Assembly: GCA_015663065.1 (NCBI GenBank)
Contig: DQSX01000044.1
Location: 1-8,247 of the forward strand
Origin: Sulfurovum sp.
GTDB lineage: Bacteria > Campylobacterota > Campylobacteria > Campylobacterales > Sulfurovaceae
Direction: 5' to 3'
DNA length: 8,247 nucleotides
Shown here: piece by piece, positions 5,580-8,247 of the stretch
Layout: every line of letters starts with the position of its first letter
Position numbering within the stretch: position 1 is the stretch's first letter
Program-made: the position numbers and the translations under genes
Notes under the pieces: generated by a model
Told to the model about the DNA's origin: nothing
The model's input: only the letters and a program-made list of their open reading frames with translations
The model's database searches: none

Positions 5580-5753
5580 ATGAATCAAAATAAAGCGCTT
5601 GAAAAATATAAAGCAGAGCGAACAAAATGTATAGTGTATACAAGAGTAATGGGTTACCACAGACCGGTTGAGAGTTTCAATACAGGTAAAAAAGGTGAGC
5701 ACAGGGAGAGAAAGTTCTTTCTTGAAAAGGCATCACAGACCAATGCAGCATAA
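5580..5753 (+). CDS. stand-alone glycyl-radical subunit of class III ribonucleotide reductase (split NrdD C-terminus)
   Basis: This 57-residue protein contains RTKCIVYTRVMGYHRPVESF (14-33), the glycyl-radical loop that forms the C-terminal end of ordinary NrdD chains. Gly25 in RVMGY is the expected radical site and C17 corresponds to the Cys/Pro position before EVY/IVY in full-length homologues. NTGKKGEHRER (34-44) matches the following WNxGKxxEFxxR region. The ATG has an excellent AAGGAG at 5569-5574 with a 5-nt spacer; the in-frame TTG at 5523 has none comparable. The NrdD chain at 2513-4609 ends exactly before this segment, so the two should assemble into one active enzyme, with NrdG (overlapping by 11 nt) forming the radical on Gly25. 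The stoichiometry and exchangeability of the small subunit are inference. Confidence 0.9.
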   Translation: MNQNKALEKYKAERTKCIVYTRVMGYHRPVESFNTGKKGEHRERKFFLEKASQTNAA

Positions 5754-6420
5754 GCCTCTGTATGATATTACTCCCTTCACGCTTCTGGATTATCCTGACC
5801 ATCTGGCAGCCATTTTCTGGTTTGCCCGGTGCAATATGCGCTGTGTCTATTGCTACAACCGGGATATTGTCTTTGGAGAAGGAGAGAGAAGCGAGGAGGA
5901 AGCAATAGCATTCTTAGAGAGCAGAACAGGCCTTCTTGAAGCGGTTGTTCTTTCCGGAGGAGAAGCCACACTCTATGAGGATCTGCCGGCATTCTGTAAA
6001 AAGATCAGGCAGTTAAAATTCAAGATTAAACTGGATACCAACGGTCTAAACCCGGAAATGATCCGCAGACTGGTTGAAGAGAATCTGGTTGACTATATCG
6101 CTCTTGATTACAAAGCACCCAAAGAGAGATATTACACTGTTACAAAAGATAAACATTTTGACCGTTTCTCAAAAACATTGAACTTCCTTATCAGTCAGGC
6201 ATTCCCTTTTGAGGTAAGAACAACGGTGCATAATGATCTCTTAGGCGTGGAAGAGATCAACCGTATTATCAGAGATCTTGTAAAACGAGGCTATACCGGT
6301 ACCTATTATCTGCAACCGTTTGTTTTTTCAGAGCATACAATAGGAAAGGTCAAGCCGGAACAAAGCTCTTTTGACCAATCACTGCTCTCTTCTGACCTGA
6401 AAGTGGTTTGGAGGAGATAA
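5743..6420 (+). CDS. nrdG: anaerobic ribonucleotide reductase activating protein (radical SAM)
   Basis: This 225-residue protein would use S-adenosylmethionine and a [4Fe-4S] cluster to abstract hydrogen from the reductase glycine. The cluster motif is C30-x3-C34-x2-C37 (CNMRCVYCYN), followed by SGGEA (71-75, SAM binding) and KLDTNG (96-101). It is longer than E. coli NrdG (about 154 residues) and fits the larger NrdG2-type activases. The ATG at 5743 gives the conserved opening ITPFTLLDYPDHLAAIFW. It overlaps the glycyl-radical gene by 11 nt in another frame. The nearest Shine-Dalgarno-like AAAAGG (5725-5730) is 12 nt away, so coupling to the upstream gene is likely. It is the last gene of the operon. 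Confidence 0.92.
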   Translation: MQHKPLYDITPFTLLDYPDHLAAIFWFARCNMRCVYCYNRDIVFGEGERSEEEAIAFLESRTGLLEAVVLSGGEATLYEDLPAFCKKIRQLKFKIKLDTNGLNPEMIRRLVEENLVDYIALDYKAPKERYYTVTKDKHFDRFSKTLNFLISQAFPFEVRTTVHNDLLGVEEINRIIRDLVKRGYTGTYYLQPFVFSEHTIGKVKPEQSSFDQSLLSSDLKVVWRR

Positions 6421-6424
6421 TCAG

Positions 6425-6463
6425 AGATGAACCGGATACAGCTTCATCTGTCTATATTTTTTT
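6425..6463 (+). terminator. weak possible terminator of the nrdD-nrdG operon
   Basis: AGATGAA (6425-6431) pairs with TTCATCT (6443-6449) around an 11-nt loop, and a T-run (6457-6463) follows after several other bases. The stem is AT-rich and the T-run not adjacent. It lies between convergent genes and overlaps the cytochrome stop codon. Confidence 0.3.
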
Positions 6464-6790
6464 CTTTACCATCCATTTTTTAAAAGGCTGCAGTGAACTG
6501 ATATACTCAGCTATATCACTGAGATCATCTTCGTTAAGGGGAAGTGTAGGCATAGCATTGGCACTGTATCCGAATTTTCTGTATAAAGAGGAGGGGTTCT
6601 CTGCATACTGTTGTATCTCTTCTTTTGTTCTTGTATAAGAGACAATATTGAAGTCAGGTCCCATTGCTCTTCCTCCATTGACTGTATGGCAAATAGCACA
6701 GTTCGCAGTATATGCAGCTTTCCCTTTTTCTATATCGGCAAGAAGTTCTGTTCCCAACAAGAGGGATAGCAGGATCGTGATTTGTTTCAT
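6452..6790 (-). CDS. periplasmic mono-heme c-type cytochrome
   Basis: This 112-residue precursor has a signal peptide (about 1-18, MKQITILLSLLLGTELLA, cleaved before DIEKG). The mature part is a small class I cytochrome c with one heme site, C31-A-I-C34-H35, and a likely distal ligand M80 in NAMPTLPL. The C-terminal helix DDLSDIAEYISSL (88-100) is typical of c553/c551-like electron carriers. The ATG has AAAGGA (complement of 6798-6803) 7 nt upstream. It is divergent from a di-heme peroxidase, which makes it a candidate electron donor to that enzyme (inference from context). Transcription is likely under the FNR-type box at 6878-6891, which is centred at -41.5 from its predicted start. Confidence 0.92.
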   Translation of the reverse strand: MKQITILLSLLLGTELLADIEKGKAAYTANCAICHTVNGGRAMGPDFNIVSYTRTKEEIQQYAENPSSLYRKFGYSANAMPTLPLNEDDLSDIAEYISSLQPFKKWMVKKKI

Positions 6791-6849
6791 GGCAAATTCC
6801 TTTAAAGTGTTTAATTCAGACTAAATTACTCTTAATTAGTCTTTGACGA

Positions 6850-6855
6850 AATATA
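6850..6855 (-). promoter_or_regulatory. predicted cytochrome c gene -10 element
   Basis: On the minus strand this reads TATATT, one mismatch from consensus. It predicts a start at 6843 and a 52-nt leader. The FNR-type box at 6878-6891 is centred at -41.5. Confidence 0.5.
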
Positions 6856-6877
6856 TCGGAATATGCATGGGGAATTC

Positions 6878-6891
6878 TTGATACAGATCAA
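6878..6891. promoter_or_regulatory. perfect FNR-type operator between cytochrome c and peroxidase genes
   Basis: TTGAT-ACAG-ATCAA matches the FNR consensus at all ten defined positions. It is at class II spacing (-41.5) for the cytochrome gene. For the peroxidase gene it would be near -85.5 if the TATACT at 6958-6963 is its -10. Confidence 0.7.
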
Positions 6892-6957
6892 TAATAGGAC
6901 AAATTTACTCCTATTTAGACTAAAAGAGAGGGTATTGCTTATCTTGTTATATTTATA

Positions 6958-6963
6958 TATACT
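6958..6963 (+). promoter_or_regulatory. possible peroxidase gene -10 element
   Basis: TATACT gives a start near 6970 and a 23-nt leader. TATATT at 6948-6953 is an equally plausible alternative in this TA-rich stretch. No activator dyad is at -41.5 from either. Confidence 0.35.
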
Positions 6964-6992
6964 TGGGTAACACAAAAGACAAGGAAAGGCTT

Positions 6993-8066
6993 ATGAAAAA
7001 GTTGATCCACCCTCTGATAATAACACTTCTGGTTGTCATAATCATTATATCATTGCAGTTTCTGCGTTCGAAAAGTACAGTCGCTTTTACAGAGAAAGAG
7101 TTAAGGGAAGCAGCCCTGAAACATAACCTTATACCTGTACCAAAAACCTATGCAGGAGTATTTAAAGTGACAGACAACCCTGAAAATCCGCTCAGTAACG
7201 AGAAGATTGCATTAGGAGAAAAGCTTTTCTCCGATATTCGTCTTTCTAAAGATAAAACCATTAGCTGTGCGAGCTGTCACATGTTACAGGAGGGAGGAGA
7301 TGATAATGTCCCTACAGCAATCGGATTTCACGGGAGAGCCAACCCTTTCCATTTAAACTCTCCTACTGTGCTTAATGCAGCGCTTGCCAAAGCACAATTT
7401 TGGGATGGACGTGCCAAAGATGTTGAAGCACAGGCAGGCGGTCCTATGCAGGCTCCTTTTGAGATGAATATGACTCCCAAAGAAGTAGAAGAACGACTTA
7501 ATGCTGACACTGCTTTAAAAGAGAAATTCAGAATGGTGTTTGGTACAGAAGATATCACTTTCAAGAATGTACGTAAAGTTATCGGGGCATATGAGCGGAC
7601 ACTATTGACGCGTGGTGCCTACGATAGATTTCTGGAAGGAAAAGATACAGCTATTTCAGATAAAGCAAAACGGGGGATGGCTCTTTTCATTACCAAAGGG
7701 TGCAGTGGATGTCATACCGGTATGAGTGTAGGGGGACAAAGTATACAGCGGTTTCCTTTAAGACGTTACCTTTCTGATTATATGGGTTTATGGTTCGAAC
7801 CTGATATTCGGTTGAAAGAGAGCCCTTTTCCTTTTGTGAATAAAGGGGGATTTCTCGGTAAGGACAATAGATTGATGTTCCGTGTACCGATCTTGCGCAA
7901 CATTACCAAAACTGCTCCCTATTTTCATAATGGGTCGGTTGATACTCTTGAAGAGGCTGTACGCATTATGAGCAAGTATCAGGTAGGAGATGAGTTTACG
8001 AAAGAGCAGATAGGTGATGTTGTAGCATTCCTGAAGACACTTGAAGGAAAAATAGTAGAAAAGTGA
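6993..8066 (+). CDS. ccp: membrane-anchored di-heme cytochrome c peroxidase
   Basis: This 357-residue enzyme would reduce hydrogen peroxide to water in the periplasm with electrons from a c-type cytochrome. Residues 4-23 form a hydrophobic segment with no clear cleavage site, so an N-terminal membrane anchor is likely. The two heme sites are C92-A-S-C95-H96 (peroxidatic) and C237-S-G-C240-H241 (electron-transfer). Family blocks include NSPTVLNAALAKAQFWDGR (122-140), AGGPMQAPFEM (148-158, with acid E157), FRVPILRNITKTAPYFHNGS (296-315) and EAVRIMSKYQ (321-330), where M326 is the likely distal ligand of the second heme. The ATG at 6993 has AAGGA (6981-6985) at good spacing; the in-frame TTG at 6963 does not. 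The divergent neighbour encodes a candidate donor cytochrome. Confidence 0.94.
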   Translation: MKKLIHPLIITLLVVIIIISLQFLRSKSTVAFTEKELREAALKHNLIPVPKTYAGVFKVTDNPENPLSNEKIALGEKLFSDIRLSKDKTISCASCHMLQEGGDDNVPTAIGFHGRANPFHLNSPTVLNAALAKAQFWDGRAKDVEAQAGGPMQAPFEMNMTPKEVEERLNADTALKEKFRMVFGTEDITFKNVRKVIGAYERTLLTRGAYDRFLEGKDTAISDKAKRGMALFITKGCSGCHTGMSVGGQSIQRFPLRRYLSDYMGLWFEPDIRLKESPFPFVNKGGFLGKDNRLMFRVPILRNITKTAPYFHNGSVDTLEEAVRIMSKYQVGDEFTKEQIGDVVAFLKTLEGKIVEK

Positions 8067-8080
8067 CTCAGTTAGTCACT
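8062..8080 (+). other. 7-bp hairpin at the peroxidase stop codon
   Basis: AGTGACT (8062-8068) and AGTCACT (8074-8080) with loop CAGTT span the TGA stop. The nearest T-run is over ten bases downstream, so it is a poor intrinsic terminator but may stabilise the 3' end. Confidence 0.35.
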
Positions 8081-8133
8081 GGTTAACACTCTATTTTACA
8101 ATGGTTAGTGGAAGGAGTGTATACTGTGTATAA

Positions 8134-8152
8134 GAAAGAGAGAAACTCTTTC
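8134..8152. other. 7-bp hairpin in the 3' intergenic region
   Basis: GAAAGAG (8134-8140) and CTCTTTC (8146-8152) with loop AGAAA lie between the peroxidase gene and the possible minus-strand gene end. No adjacent T-run occurs on either strand, so the terminator role is unproven. The rest of 8081-8176 shows nothing recognisable. Confidence 0.3.
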
Positions 8153-8176
8153 GGACGATGGTTCGGGGTTTTTGTT

Positions 8177-8247
8177 TTACTCCTTGTCCAAAACTGTAAA
8201 CTTCCTTGTTTGTTCTCTGACCATCGCTTCCCCAAAGAAGAAGTGGA
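8177..8247 (-). CDS. possible C-terminal end of an unrecognised minus-strand gene
   Basis: Reading in from the right edge, one minus-strand frame gives HFFFGEAMVREQTRKFTVLD followed by KE and a TAA (complement of 8177-8179), 22 residues in all. Composition looks protein-like, but the piece is too short to place in a family. A competing plus-strand frame from GTG 8126 is also open to the edge. Presence of a gene here is a guess based on arrangement and composition. Confidence 0.3.
   Translation of the reverse strand, partial: HFFFGEAMVREQTRKFTVLDKE

Larger units (their letters stand above)
6813..6925. repeat. three copies of an AGACTAA motif
   Basis: AGACTAA occurs at 6818-6824 and 6917-6923 on the plus strand and at 6836-6842 on the minus strand. 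The first and inverted copies form a 7-bp dyad with an 11-nt spacer in the cytochrome leader. The third lies within TTTAGACTAAA (6914-6924), a near-palindrome upstream of the peroxidase gene. They may be sites for an unidentified regulator. Confidence 0.4.

Noticed and set aside
4590..5600. Split NrdD explained by a frameshift or sequencing error
   Set aside because: Two complete genes with their own start signals lie between the halves, and the small gene has its own AAGGAG and ATG.
4590..5742. Both NrdD and the radical subunit carry an L-x-KAS stretch near the end, over an AAAAGGCA sequence
   Set aside because: The similarity is short and in both cases AAAAGG lies upstream of the next start codon, so shared ribosome-binding function or chance explains it better than duplication.
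8126..8247. Plus-strand gene starting at GTG 8126 with GAAGGAG upstream
   Set aside because: The start signal is fair, but the 40 open codons give an odd sequence with no recognisable signal peptide or family. The minus-strand frame looks slightly more protein-like. Cannot be settled without flanking sequence.
1..8247. CRISPR arrays, tRNA or rRNA genes, insertion sequences, phage genes
   Set aside because: No regularly spaced repeats, cloverleaf-like segments, transposase motifs or integrase sites were seen on either strand.

Overview
The window reads like chromosomal DNA from a Campylobacterota (Epsilonproteobacteria) member, probably near Sulfurovum or Sulfurimonas. It is moderately AT-rich and densely packed. 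Promoters show clear -10 hexamers without obvious -35 boxes, and NrdB, GAPDH and the di-heme peroxidase resemble proteins I know from that phylum. This assignment comes from recognition only; no search was run.

Layout. On the minus strand at the left lie nrdB (class Ia ribonucleotide reductase beta subunit) and, 2 nt behind it, the start of a TrpD/YbiB-like gene cut by the window edge. Divergent from nrdB is a diverged glyceraldehyde-3-phosphate dehydrogenase. Next comes a plus-strand operon: nrdD (class III RNR catalytic chain), an LpdD/PAC_BAC-like small protein, a NifU/IscU-like scaffold, a 57-residue protein carrying a glycyl-radical motif, and nrdG (radical-SAM activase). A convergent minus-strand mono-heme cytochrome c follows. 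Divergent from it is a plus-strand, membrane-anchored di-heme cytochrome c peroxidase. The right edge holds hairpins and possibly the end of a minus-strand gene.

Main observation. NrdD stops directly after its zinc site (C673, H676, C686, C689) and has no glycyl-radical segment. The missing segment (RVMGY, with Gly25) is a separate 57-residue gene 970 nt downstream, with its own strong ribosome binding site and a leader containing two hairpins. Two accessory genes lie between the halves, and nrdG overlaps the end of the small gene. This looks like a split class III RNR whose radical-bearing piece is a separate, perhaps replaceable, subunit. It would be comparable in logic to the YfiD/GrcA spare part of pyruvate formate-lyase.

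Regulation. Five Crp/Fnr-type dyads (TTGAT-N4-ATCAA or close variants) lie in the three promoter regions. Four of them are centred exactly 41.5 bp upstream of the start predicted from a -10 hexamer, for nrdB, gap, nrdD and the cytochrome gene. This suggests one oxygen- or nitrogen-oxide-responsive regulator, or a small family of them, controlling aerobic and anaerobic nucleotide reduction, the GAPDH paralogue and the peroxidase/cytochrome pair.
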